From Actinomycetota bacterium (lineage in GTDB: Bacteria > Actinomycetota > Actinomycetes > Nanopelagicales > Nanopelagicaceae): a stretch of 35,674 bases of DNA. Location: assembly GCA_005787645.1 (NCBI GenBank), contig SYAM01000038.1:1-35674 (forward strand). Reading direction: 5' to 3'. Each line of letters starts with the position of its first letter. Position 1 is the stretch's first letter. Of this stretch, positions 7,552 through 15,392 are shown piece after piece. A model generated the notes under the pieces. It made no database searches. It saw only the letters and a program-made list of their open reading frames with translations, and was not told where the DNA came from. The position numbers were made by a program, and so were the translations under genes.

Positions 7552-8085
7552 GTGGCGCTGCGAAGTCAACCACTGGAATTTACCCTCCTTGGGCTTCTCG
7601 CCGGTGGACCACTCCATGGGTATGAATTGCGAAAGCGATCGCTCACCATCCTGGGCCCCTTCCGAGCGCTCTCCTTTGGCTCCCTTTATCCCTTACTGAA
7701 AAGGATGGCTGAAGGGGGAGCAATCGAAGTCATTGAGAGCGAGAGCGGCAAATCGCGGCGAACTCGTATCGCCTATCAGATCACGAAGAAGGGTCTACTT
7801 CGTTTTCAAGAGCTCACCGAAACTCTTGATGCTACTGAGGATGAAGCTTTTGGCGTGCACTTTGCATTTTTTGGACCAACGTCACATACCAATCGCGTGC
7901 GAATTCTCGAAGCGCGAAGACGACGTCTTCGCGAAAAGGCAGATTTACTTCGTCATGAATTAGAGCGCTCGCCGATTGGACTAGATAAGTACTTCATTGA
8001 GTGGCGCCGTCACTCACTTGATTCGGCTGAGCGTGAAATCGCCTGGCTAGATGAAATGATCAAAGCAGAGAGGAAATCCCAGTGA
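7552..8085 (+). CDS. PadR-family transcriptional regulator
   Basis: A 177-residue regulator. The PadR winged HTH begins at once with LEFTLLGLLAGGPLHGYEL and continues through SFGSLYPLLKRMAEGGAI and the wing region TRIAYQITKKG. The C-terminal half is a charged helical dimerisation region ending WLDEMIKAERKSQ. The GTG at 7552 was chosen because GGAAGGGG (7539-7546) precedes it and the PadR fold starts there; the frame upstream runs through the operator. Its stop overlaps the GTG of inositol-3-phosphate synthase. A PadR gene next to this synthase is also seen in Streptomyces and mycobacteria. It probably represses its own operon; the effector is unknown. Confidence 0.92.
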   Translation: MALRSQPLEFTLLGLLAGGPLHGYELRKRSLTILGPFRALSFGSLYPLLKRMAEGGAIEVIESESGKSRRTRIAYQITKKGLLRFQELTETLDATEDEAFGVHFAFFGPTSHTNRVRILEARRRRLREKADLLRHELERSPIGLDKYFIEWRRHSLDSAEREIAWLDEMIKAERKSQ

Positions 8086-9161
8086 GCAAGATCCGAGTAG
8101 CAATCGTTGGTGTAGGAAACTGCGCCAATTCGCTTGTACAAGGTGTGACCTATTACAAGGATGCTGCAGTCGACCAGGAGATTCCAGGCCTGATGCATGC
8201 TGTCATCGGGGGCTATCACATTCGCGACATCGAGTTTGTCGCTGCATATGATGTCGATGCCAAGAAGGTCGGTCTAGATCTTGCAGATGCCATGTGGGCA
8301 AGCGAGAACAACACCATCAAATTCTGCAATGTTAGCAAGACTGGCGTTACCGTCGAGCGTGGCACAACACATGATGGCCTTGGTCGCTACTACAGAGAGA
8401 CAATTAAAGAATCTGACGCGACGCCAGTCGATATGGTCGCATCTCTCAAGGAGAAGAAGGTCGATGTCCTGATTTGTTATCTACCTGTCGGATCTGAGGA
8501 TGCAACTCGCTTCTATGCACAAGCAGCGATTGATGCGCACTGCGCATTTGTAAATGCTCTTCCGGTATTTATCGCCTCTGATCCAGTCTGGGCAAAGAAA
8601 TTTAGCGATGCCAAGGTGCCAATCGTCGGAGATGACATCAAGAGCCAAGTGGGTGCCACTATTACCCACCGCATTCTTGCCAAGCTCTTCCAAGATCGAG
8701 GCGTCCATCTTGATCGCACATTGCAGTTAAATGTCGGTGGAAACATGGATTTCAAGAATATGCTCGAGCGCGATCGTCTAGAGTCGAAGAAAATCTCTAA
8801 GACGCAGTCGGTGACTTCGCAACTCGACCACGACATGGGCGAAGGGAATGTACATATCGGACCATCCGATTACGTTTCCTGGCTCGATGATCGTAAGTGG
8901 GCTTATGTACGCCTTGAAGGGCGAGCTTTTGGCGATGTGCCACTAAGTCTTGAATACAAACTAGAAGTGTGGGATTCGCCAAACTCGGCAGGAGTCATTA
9001 TCGACGCGCTCCGATGCGCGAAGATCGGTCTAGATCGGGGAATCGGTGGACCACTTCTCTCGTCGTCGAGTTACTTTATGAAGTCACCTCCTGAGCAATA
9101 TTCTGACGAGACTGCTCGTAATCGCACCGAAGAATTCATCGCTGGAACCATCGAAAGATAA
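8082..9161 (+). CDS. ino1: Inositol-3-phosphate synthase
   Basis: A 359-residue enzyme of actinobacterial MIPS length that converts glucose-6-phosphate to myo-inositol-1(3)-phosphate using NAD. It has the N-terminal Rossmann segment VAIVGVGNCANSLVQGV. The conserved core PIVGDDIKSQVGATITHR and the LQLNVGGNMDFKNM block are diagnostic. The GTG start overlaps the PadR stop (GTGA) with GAGAGGAA upstream. The product feeds phosphatidylinositol and possibly mycothiol synthesis. Glucokinase at 3.6-4.6 kb could supply its substrate. The downstream enoyl-CoA hydratase starts 14 bp after its stop, so the operon probably continues. Confidence 0.96.
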   Translation: MSKIRVAIVGVGNCANSLVQGVTYYKDAAVDQEIPGLMHAVIGGYHIRDIEFVAAYDVDAKKVGLDLADAMWASENNTIKFCNVSKTGVTVERGTTHDGLGRYYRETIKESDATPVDMVASLKEKKVDVLICYLPVGSEDATRFYAQAAIDAHCAFVNALPVFIASDPVWAKKFSDAKVPIVGDDIKSQVGATITHRILAKLFQDRGVHLDRTLQLNVGGNMDFKNMLERDRLESKKISKTQSVTSQLDHDMGEGNVHIGPSDYVSWLDDRKWAYVRLEGRAFGDVPLSLEYKLEVWDSPNSAGVIIDALRCAKIGLDRGIGGPLLSSSSYFMKSPPEQYSDETARNRTEEFIAGTIER

Positions 9162-9175
9162 GCGAGAACTTTCAG

Positions 9176-9931
9176 ATGTCGACCACTGATATTGCTATCT
9201 CCAGAGACCAGGGCGTCCTAGCGCTTGGACTCAACCGTCCACAAAAGATCAACGCCATCACCCGAGAGATGTATGCAATCCTCGCTCGTGAAATCAACGA
9301 TGCCAATGTTGATGATGAGATTGGCAGTGTTCTGATCTATGGCGAGGGTGATGACTTCACTTCGGGAAATGATCTCAATGATTTCCTCGAACACCCACCA
9401 ACGGGAGATGAATCACCTGTATGGCACTTCCTCACTGCGCTCCGCGATTTTTCCAAACCGCTGGTGGCCGCCATCAGTGGGCGTGCAGTTGGTGTGGGCG
9501 TCACAATGCTTTTTCATTGCGATTATGTGATTGCAGGGAAAAACTCAAAGCTTTCTATGCCTTTTGTCAATCTTGGGTTAGTGCCAGAAGCTGGTTCTTC
9601 CTATCTACTACCGCTGATCGCCGGTCATCATCGTGCCGCTGAGATGTTTATGTTAGGTGAAGTCTTCTCAGCGCAACGCGGTTATGAATCGGGCTTCATC
9701 AATGAGGTCGTCGCTGAGGAAGAGGTAGCAGTTCGTGCAGGAGAGAGAGCCAAGCATCTTGCTGATCAACCTAGAACTGCGATTCGTGAGACCAAGCGTT
9801 TGTTGCGCCAGGACCATAAGGAGCATTTGACTTCAGTCATGGCGGAAGAAGCCAGGCTCTTTACTGCTGCGCTGCAAAGCGATGAGGCTCGAGAGGCTTT
9901 TATGAAATTCTTAATGAAAAAAAGCAAGTAA
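9176..9931 (+). CDS. Enoyl-CoA hydratase/isomerase family protein
   Basis: A 251-residue crotonase-fold protein. The oxyanion-hole regions are GDDFTSGNDLNDF and AISGRAVGVGVTM. The segment LGLVPEAGSSYLLP resembles the PECI/ECI2 enoyl-CoA isomerase pattern more than classic hydratases. At the position of the first hydratase Glu (QPE in rat crotonase) the sequence reads MPF, while a Glu in RAAEMF could match the second. One catalytic Glu fits isomerases better than hydratases; this is inference from a remembered alignment. It is 14 bp after ino1 and 34 bp before the SDR gene, in the same orientation. Confidence 0.88.
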   Translation: MSTTDIAISRDQGVLALGLNRPQKINAITREMYAILAREINDANVDDEIGSVLIYGEGDDFTSGNDLNDFLEHPPTGDESPVWHFLTALRDFSKPLVAAISGRAVGVGVTMLFHCDYVIAGKNSKLSMPFVNLGLVPEAGSSYLLPLIAGHHRAAEMFMLGEVFSAQRGYESGFINEVVAEEEVAVRAGERAKHLADQPRTAIRETKRLLRQDHKEHLTSVMAEEARLFTAALQSDEAREAFMKFLMKKSK

Positions 9932-9965
9932 TAGCAAGTACTAGAGGGTAGAGAGAGCAGGAACG

Positions 9966-10802
9966 ATGTCCACCGAAACAACACTTGCCGGTAAGAAGAT
10001 TTTCATCACTGGCGCATCACGAGGTATTGGTTTAGCTATTGCAAAACGCGCTGCTCAAGATGGCGCGCTGGTCGCTATTGCAGCTAAGACCACCGAACCC
10101 CATCCAAAACTTCCAGGAACCATTTTTACTGCTGCTGAAGAGATTGAGGCAGCGGGTGGTAAGGCGCTACCAATCCAATGTGACCTGCGAGATGAAGAAC
10201 AGATTTCAGGAGCAGTTGCGAAAGCTGTGGCGGAGTTTGGCGGGCTCGATATCCTGATAAATAACGCATCGGCTATCAATCTCACGCCCACACTTCAAAC
10301 CCCCGCAAAGAGATTTGATCTGATGTTCTCGGTGAATGTCCGCGCAACCTTCCTCACCTCTCAGGCCGCAATTCCATCTCTCAAAGAATCAGCAGCGGCA
10401 GGGCGAAACCCACAGATCTTGATGATGGCTCCACCGCTATCGATGAAATCTAAATGGTTTAAGAATCATCTGGCCTACACAATGGCTAAATATGGAATGA
10501 GTATGTGTGTATTGGGCCTTGCCGATGAACTCAAGCGCGACGGCATCAAAGTCAACGCCTTGTGGCCGCGGACTGCAATCGACACGGCAGCGTTGCAGAT
10601 GATCCCCGGTATCGATACCGCTGCATGTCGCACAACAGAGATTCTTGCTGATGCTGCCCATGTCATTCTTACTGGAACTGAGCGAACCGGAGAATTCTTA
10701 GTTGACGATGAAGTCTTGGCCAGCGTTGGAATCACCGATCTCGATAAGTACGCAGTAGTGCCAGGTACGAAAGACTTTCTTCTCGACTTTTTCTTAGACT
10801 AA
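9966..10802 (+). CDS. HSDL2-like short-chain dehydrogenase
   Basis: A 278-residue SDR with the cofactor motif ITGASRGIGLAIAKRAAQDG and the NNAS structural motif ILINNASAI. The active site has the YxxxK catalytic pair in LAYTMAKYGMSMCVLG. The blocks NPQILMMAPPL, KWFKNHLAYT and VNALWPRTAI are characteristic of the hydroxysteroid dehydrogenase-like 2 (HSDL2) subgroup, suggesting a lipid or acyl substrate. The catalytic Ser region reads MAPPLSM, and the usual Ser position is not obvious. AGGA precedes the ATG. It closes the padR operon and converges on cbiO with 7 bp between the genes. Confidence 0.88.
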   Translation: MSTETTLAGKKIFITGASRGIGLAIAKRAAQDGALVAIAAKTTEPHPKLPGTIFTAAEEIEAAGGKALPIQCDLRDEEQISGAVAKAVAEFGGLDILINNASAINLTPTLQTPAKRFDLMFSVNVRATFLTSQAAIPSLKESAAAGRNPQILMMAPPLSMKSKWFKNHLAYTMAKYGMSMCVLGLADELKRDGIKVNALWPRTAIDTAALQMIPGIDTAACRTTEILADAAHVILTGTERTGEFLVDDEVLASVGITDLDKYAVVPGTKDFLLDFFLD

Positions 10803-10809
10803 ATTTCGT

Positions 10810-11553
10810 TTAAAAAGAAAATCCATGCGGTAGTTCTAGGCGATTAGCTGTTAACAATCTTTGGTTGCGGAGAATATTTACAGTCAAATCGTCAGCGACA
10901 ATCTCGCCTTGATTAAGAATTAGCGAACGTTGACAGAGCTCAAAAGCATACGGAAGATCATGTGTGACCATAAGTATCGTTACATCAAGACTAAGTAGAA
11001 TCTCTGATAGTTCCCGCCGAGAGGCTGGATCAAGGTTTGACGATGGCTCATCAAGGATCAAGATCTCAGGTTCCATTGCCAAGACAGTTGCAACAGCAAC
11101 CCGTCGTCGTTGCCCAAACGACAAATGATGTGGGGCCCGATCTCTAAGTTCTACCATTCCGACCATTTCAAGCGCCCTAGTGCTACGTCGTTCGATCTCT
11201 TCCCTGGCTAGACCCATATTGGTCGGTCCGAATGCGACATCTTCGTAAACAGTGGGCATGAAGAGTTGATCATCAGGATCCTGAAAGACGATTCCCACCC
11301 TCTCGCGGACCTTTTTGGTGACCTCTTTGTTCTTTTCATCGAGAGCAAATTCGCCAATATCGATTGAGCCAGATGTGGGAGAGAGAATCCCATTGAGATG
11401 CATCACCAAAGTGGTTTTACCGGCGCCATTTGGCCCCAGCAATGCAACTCGCTCACCTTTTGTGATGGTGAGGTCAACGCCATTGAGCGCTTTGTTCCCA
11501 TCGGGGTATGCATAATGAAGTGCGCTTACATGCACACTAGGTTTTGCCATCAT
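10810..11553 (-). CDS. cbiO: ECF-type Ni/Co ABC transporter ATPase (CbiO-like)
   Basis: A 247-residue ABC ATPase. It has Walker A LLGPNGAGKTTLV, a Q-loop at FQDPDDQLF, the signature LSFGQRRRV, Walker B ILILDEPSS, and the switch His in MVTHDLP. The DPDDQLF block is typical of cobalt/nickel and other ECF ATPases. It energises uptake by the membrane subunits encoded upstream. Its ATG overlaps the cbiQ stop by 4 bp. Only one ATPase gene is present, as expected for group I (Cbi/Nik) ECF systems, where it forms a homodimer. Confidence 0.94.
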   Translation of the reverse strand: MMAKPSVHVSALHYAYPDGNKALNGVDLTITKGERVALLGPNGAGKTTLVMHLNGILSPTSGSIDIGEFALDEKNKEVTKKVRERVGIVFQDPDDQLFMPTVYEDVAFGPTNMGLAREEIERRSTRALEMVGMVELRDRAPHHLSFGQRRRVAVATVLAMEPEILILDEPSSNLDPASRRELSEILLSLDVTILMVTHDLPYAFELCQRSLILNQGEIVADDLTVNILRNQRLLTANRLELPHGFSF

Positions 11554-12344
11554 GAGAAGAGCACTCTACCGAGTAAAAATGAGAGTGCTGCCAAAAAAGG
11601 GAAAGTCAGACCCGCTCGCCAATGTTTAGGTCGAACATTTTCAACTGATAGCGAAGAGAGAGTTCCGGCATACCCACGGGCAAGCATCGCTAAATGGACT
11701 CGCTCACCACGCTCGTAGGAACGGATAAAGAGAGCACCAAGGGTTGAAGTAAATATCGGCCAACTACGGATACCTTGCGCCTGAAAGCCCCGTGATTCTC
11801 GGGCGACTTTCATACGAGCCATTTGGTCATTGATGACATTCAGATAGCGAATCATGAAAGCGGCTATCTGCACAAAAAGTGATGGGGTCTTTATTCGAAC
11901 AAATCCTGCAAGTAGCGAATGTGTAGTTGTTGAACCGGCGAGAATCATCGAACAGAAGACGCCGAGGGTTGCTTTAGTTATGAGATTCAGACCAGCAATA
12001 CTTCCTTCGCGAGAGAGACTTACTGGGCCAATATCGAACATCTCTCCACCTGCGGTAAAAGGCATAAGAAGGGCAAAGATAATGAAGGGAAATTCTATAG
12101 TTGCTCGTTTAGCAAGAGTGAGCATAGGTAACTTCGAGAGCGCTAGTGCAACAGAGATGATGAGAAAGTAGCCCACAAAAGATTGCCACTGTTGAATAGG
12201 GGTGAGAACGGCGATGATGATAAAGACGAAGAATGCAACAAGCTTGATGTGTCCGGGAAGTTCGTGAACGAATGAGTGACGATGGATGTAGAGACGTTCA
12301 CCGACGCTATGGCCATGTGTATGGGCATGGGATTCGGTATGCAT
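11550..12344 (-). CDS. cbiQ: Ni/Co ECF transporter transmembrane T-component (CbiQ-like)
   Basis: The EcfT/CbiQ coupling subunit, 264 residues with about five to six hydrophobic segments. Both cytosolic coupling motifs are visible, near KVARESRGFQ and VHLAMLARGYAG. The N-terminus is very His-rich: nine His in the first 32 residues (HTESHAHTHGH, then HRH and further single His), suggesting metal capture. The ATG at 12344 is chosen because AAGAAG precedes it. A TTG nine codons upstream would overlap cbiN by 20 bp without a good ribosome site. Confidence 0.92.
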   Translation of the reverse strand: MHTESHAHTHGHSVGERLYIHRHSFVHELPGHIKLVAFFVFIIIAVLTPIQQWQSFVGYFLIISVALALSKLPMLTLAKRATIEFPFIIFALLMPFTAGGEMFDIGPVSLSREGSIAGLNLITKATLGVFCSMILAGSTTTHSLLAGFVRIKTPSLFVQIAAFMIRYLNVINDQMARMKVARESRGFQAQGIRSWPIFTSTLGALFIRSYERGERVHLAMLARGYAGTLSSLSVENVRPKHWRAGLTFPFLAALSFLLGRVLFS

Positions 12345-12351
12345 TTGCTTC

Positions 12352-12645
12352 TTAATTTTTCTTTTTACCAATCAGACGGATAAATAAATACATCACTAGA
12401 CCCGTGGCAATCACGCCAATCACGCCAGCAATTCCTACAGAGAGTCTCTCATTCTCGATTCCCGATACTCCGTAGTCAGCCAAAGCCGAGCCAGCAACCG
12501 CCGATTCTTGGGCCGAATCGATAAATCCAAGATCGATTGCAACCTTCTCTAAACCGTCTGGGGAGGAGGAGGCATAGAACGAGAAAAAGCCAGCAATCAC
12601 CAATGCGATTGCAATTCCAACAAGGTAGAAGCGCCTATTCTTCAT
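12352..12645 (-). CDS. cbiN: PDGLE-domain protein (CbiN/NikN-like)
   Basis: A 97-residue protein with an N-terminal membrane helix, the periplasm-side motif SSPDGLEKVA, and a second C-terminal helix ending in a Lys-rich tail. This PDGLE module is the small partner of CbiM/NikM in cobalt or nickel ECF transporters, often fused to CbiM but here separate. Its ATG overlaps the cbiM stop (ATGA). Sequence alone does not separate Ni from Co; the operator upstream of cbiM favours Ni. Confidence 0.9.
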   Translation of the reverse strand: MKNRRFYLVGIAIALVIAGFFSFYASSSPDGLEKVAIDLGFIDSAQESAVAGSALADYGVSGIENERLSVGIAGVIGVIATGLVMYLFIRLIGKKKN

Positions 12646-13295
12646 TTTCGAACCTTGAGCATTCCAAAAACTAGATCTGGTCGAGTCTTGAGTATTGCTC
12701 CGACGGTGAGCGTAGTAATGATTGCCTCACCGATTCCAATCAGCAGATGGGTTGTGAACATAGCTGCGAAAACAGTCGATGCTGCGAAGGTTCCCTGCCC
12801 ACCGATTGCATATTGAATACTGAAAAAGGTTGCTGCAAGCGGCACAGAGATAAATGCACCAACTGCAGAACCAATAAGTACCGAAGTGCGCGTGTATCGA
12901 AAAATTTTCCGCATTAACACGAAGGCGCCGTAGCCTCCCCACACTCCAACCACGGACATGTTGAAAACATTTAGACCAAGTGCGGTCAAGCCTCCATCAG
13001 CGAAGAGCAGCGCTTGGATCGCCAACACAACGGTCAGGGCGAGCGAGGCCGCATGTGGTCCCACCAGCACCGCGGCCAGAGCGCCCCCAAGTAGATGGCC
13101 AGAGGTACCAGCGGCTACCGGAAAATTAATCATTTGGCCGGCGAAGATAAAGACCGCTACCAACCCAACCAGGGGGGCGGCTCTCTCATCGAGCTTCTCC
13201 CGGGCGGCCCGCACCGAATAGCCCAAGCCAGTGGCGGCCAGGGCGGCTGAGGCTGTGGCTGTCGGGATATTGATGAAGCCATCAGGGATATGCAT
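12642..13295 (-). CDS. cbiM: Ni/Co ECF transporter substrate-binding membrane subunit (CbiM/NikM)
   Basis: A 217-residue membrane protein with six to seven hydrophobic segments and the diagnostic N-terminus MHIPDGFI. In characterised CbiM/NikM the free amine, His2 and nearby groups coordinate the metal, so the start at the ATG of 13295 is well defined. A later block, GTSGHLLGGALAAVLVGPHAA, carries the other conserved His residues. It heads cbiMNQO. No Shine-Dalgarno is seen, TAATCT ends 6 nt before the ATG, and a Nur-like palindrome fills the promoter spacer. I infer a nickel importer repressed under nickel sufficiency. A B12 riboswitch, common before cobalt systems, is not visible. Confidence 0.94.
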   Translation of the reverse strand: MHIPDGFINIPTATASAALAATGLGYSVRAAREKLDERAAPLVGLVAVFIFAGQMINFPVAAGTSGHLLGGALAAVLVGPHAASLALTVVLAIQALLFADGGLTALGLNVFNMSVVGVWGGYGAFVLMRKIFRYTRTSVLIGSAVGAFISVPLAATFFSIQYAIGGQGTFAASTVFAAMFTTHLLIGIGEAIITTLTVGAILKTRPDLVFGMLKVRK

Positions 13296-13330
13296 AAGAG
13301 AAGATTATTGCAAATCATTTGCAACTACAA
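13296..13330 (-). promoter_or_regulatory. cbiM promoter with Nur-like box in the spacer
   Basis: On the minus strand: TTGTAG (-35, 13330-13325), the perfect palindrome TTGCAAATGATTTGCAA (13324-13308), TAATCT (-10, 13307-13302), six bases, then ATG. The palindrome reads TTGCAA-N5-TTGCAA, the published Streptomyces Nur-box pattern, and is exactly the 17-bp spacer. Binding there would block RNA polymerase. A related Fur-family protein such as Zur could also bind. Confidence 0.75.
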
Positions 13331-13356
13331 CCTGAAATGCGGCGCACAGGCTATAT

Positions 13357-13381
13357 CAGGTGCGGAAAATTGTTCCACCTG
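13357..13381 (-). other. Hairpin downstream of the uxaA-like operon
   Basis: CAGGTGGAA pairs with TTCCGCACCTG through nine base pairs and a two-base bulge, starting 24 bp after the large-subunit stop. No T-tract follows, so it is a weak terminator candidate or an mRNA 3'-end stabiliser. Confidence 0.35.
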
Positions 13382-13404
13382 CTCTGGCAGAAAATCTCTA
13401 ACCG

Positions 13405-14586
13405 TTATTGAGTTGAACCGTACAGTCTCGAGAGATTGAACTCTCGGTGGCCACCTCGCTCGGCTGCGGTCAGTTTCCCATTAGCGACATCAACAATCTC
13501 TGCAAAGATGCGTTCACCAACCTCTGCGAGCGTTTCAGTGCCATCAGCAATAGTTCCGGCATTTAAGTCGATCAGATCTGGGAGTGCAATTGCCATCTCA
13601 GTGTTGGTTGCCGCCTTAATGGTTGGGATGACAGCAGAACCAGTTGGTGTGCCGCGACCAGTGGTGAAGACCGTGATATTGACATCGGCTGCAGCAAATC
13701 CAGTCAATTGCTCGATGTCATGCCCTGGAGTGTCCATGAAGTAGAGACCCGGCTCCGTGGGGACATATGCATAATCGAGCACCCCTGTAAACGGGGCGTT
13801 CCCCGCTTTCTTGGCAGCGCCGAGTGATTTCTCTTCGAGAGTGGTTAAACCGCCTTCGATATTCCCACGGCTGGGTTGCGCTCCTCGAATATCAATTCCC
13901 TCATAGGTGATGGAACGCTCATATCGAGCGACGACATCAATAATCGCTTGCCCAACTTCAGGTGTTTTTGCACGCGCAGCGAGTAGATGTTCAGCACCAA
14001 GAATCTCCATAGTTTCTGCGAGTATCGAGGTGCCTCCCAATTCCACAAATTTGTCGCTGGCAACTCCGAGCGCAGGATTGGCAGTAATTCCCGAATATGC
14101 ATCTGAACCGCCGCATTCGAGACCTAGCACTATCGCGCTCCATGGTGCGCTCTCACGTTTGATGGATGTAACCAGAGGAAAGACTTCCGAGACCGACTCC
14201 GCGACGAGTTTTCGCAAATTATCAAAGCCACCTGAATCTTTTAAGGTCAAATAAGCAATGGGCATCTCGCGTTTGGCTCGCGCCGCTTGCACGATCTCTT
14301 CCTCTACTGCTGACCCCACGCCAATCACGATCGTCGCCCCCACATTTGGATTGACTGCGAAACCGGAAAAGACTCGATGAATGCGATCCCAATCGCTATC
14401 GATTTCACCACTCCAGTCATGGGCAACCGAGGTAATTACTGTTTGAGCGGGGTGGCTTACCCGCACCTCTTCAGCAAGTTGATTGAGCGCATTATGTAGC
14501 GGGAGGATGAGGATGTAGTTTCGAAATCCCCACTTTCCATTTTTTCGCAGAAAGCCAGTAAGTAGAGATGGAGTAGAGATACTCAT
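13405..14586 (-). CDS. UxaA-family large subunit, C-terminal-motif type
   Basis: 393 residues matching the large domain of altronate/galactarate dehydratases and sulfolactate sulfo-lyase beta (UxaA/GarD/SuyB). The second-half motifs are intact: LGLECGGSDAYSGITANPALG, the GGTSILAETMEILGAEHLL block, GGLTTLEEKSLGAAKKAG and VFTTGRGTPTGSAVIPTIK. The first-half Cys motifs are not: the PTVGC position reads PLHNA, the SHTxGC position reads AHDWSGE, and the GLGCE position reads GVGSAVE. These motifs are present in the preceding 268-residue paralogue, so the two probably form one enzyme. The substrate (hexonate, hexarate or sulfonate) is not determinable. It overlaps the preceding gene by 1 bp. Confidence 0.87.
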   Translation of the reverse strand: MSISTPSLLTGFLRKNGKWGFRNYILILPLHNALNQLAEEVRVSHPAQTVITSVAHDWSGEIDSDWDRIHRVFSGFAVNPNVGATIVIGVGSAVEEEIVQAARAKREMPIAYLTLKDSGGFDNLRKLVAESVSEVFPLVTSIKRESAPWSAIVLGLECGGSDAYSGITANPALGVASDKFVELGGTSILAETMEILGAEHLLAARAKTPEVGQAIIDVVARYERSITYEGIDIRGAQPSRGNIEGGLTTLEEKSLGAAKKAGNAPFTGVLDYAYVPTEPGLYFMDTPGHDIEQLTGFAAADVNITVFTTGRGTPTGSAVIPTIKAATNTEMAIALPDLIDLNAGTIADGTETLAEVGERIFAEIVDVANGKLTAAERGGHREFNLSRLYGSTQ

Positions 14587-15392
14587 TACACGCTCCGCAC
14601 CATACGAGGAACGACGATATTTCCAATCTTATTTCTCTCGGCCTTGCTCGCTTCGCCGTTGGCGACTACGAATAATTTCTCAAGTAATTGCTCGGGCGAG
14701 GTACCGCTCACACAATCGAAATCATCGATTAGTGCCTGGTGTAGAAGGGATTGAGCGTTAGCAATGGTGACCACTGGAATCAGCGGAAGTCCGGTGGGGG
14801 GTTGATTACCATCAGGGAATGAGGCAATTACATGGGCCTTTTCGCGGACAAGTTTGGCAAAATTTCGAGAAGGCTCTTTGAAATCATTAGCGATCACTAG
14901 TGAGTGTCCTGCCTTTGTAACGAGATCTCCAAAACCATCGAGAAATCTCGCTTCAGGGTTTCCTTCAACGCCAATCACTAAGTGATCAAGGGGAGCCTGC
15001 GGAGACTTAACGTGAAGCTGGCGCGCCGCTGCAACGCTAAGTTCAAGTGCCCCAGCCATACCCGCGCTCTCTTGAATTACAACATATCGCGTCTGGGGAA
15101 ATTTAACTGCAATGCTGTCGGTAAGTTCATTACCTTGGATGGTTTCGCACCCCAGTCCGAGCACGAGGGTGGATTGGACATTTGGGTGCCCAGCGAGAGC
15201 AACAAAGAATTCATTTACTCCAGCAACATCAGGCCCGATAATCCCGCACCCATGCTGATGTGAAAAAGTTATTGCGCCTACCTCTTCAGCAACTTTCTTA
15301 GAGAGGTGAGTTGAGCAGACCACCGATGGAAGAATCAATTGGAGACTTCGAATGCCAACCCCTCGCGAGTTATTTGCGTAACCAGTAATCAT
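14586..15392 (-). CDS. UxaA-family large subunit, N-terminal-motif type (shortened paralogue)
   Basis: 268 residues, related to the UxaA large domain but over 100 residues shorter than its neighbour. The first-half motifs are intact: LILPSVVCS, ITFSHQHGCGIIG and LVLGLGCETIQGN. The CGGSD...TANPALG block is degenerate (LVIGVEGNPEARFLDGFG), and the segment carrying GGLTTLEEKSLG is missing. The end can still be aligned: FPDGNQPPTGLPLIPVV matches the TGRGTPTG region and VVANGEASKAER matches VANGKLTAAER. It therefore derives from a full-length copy by internal loss, complementary to the next gene. It overlaps the SAF gene by 4 bp and the large gene by 1 bp. Confidence 0.83.
   Translation of the reverse strand: MITGYANNSRGVGIRSLQLILPSVVCSTHLSKKVAEEVGAITFSHQHGCGIIGPDVAGVNEFFVALAGHPNVQSTLVLGLGCETIQGNELTDSIAVKFPQTRYVVIQESAGMAGALELSVAAARQLHVKSPQAPLDHLVIGVEGNPEARFLDGFGDLVTKAGHSLVIANDFKEPSRNFAKLVREKAHVIASFPDGNQPPTGLPLIPVVTIANAQSLLHQALIDDFDCVSGTSPEQLLEKLFVVANGEASKAERNKIGNIVVPRMVRSV

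Noticed and set aside
13296..13404. Cobalamin riboswitch before cbiM
   Set aside because: Only 109 bp are available, the transcript seems leaderless, and no B12-box-like sequence is present.
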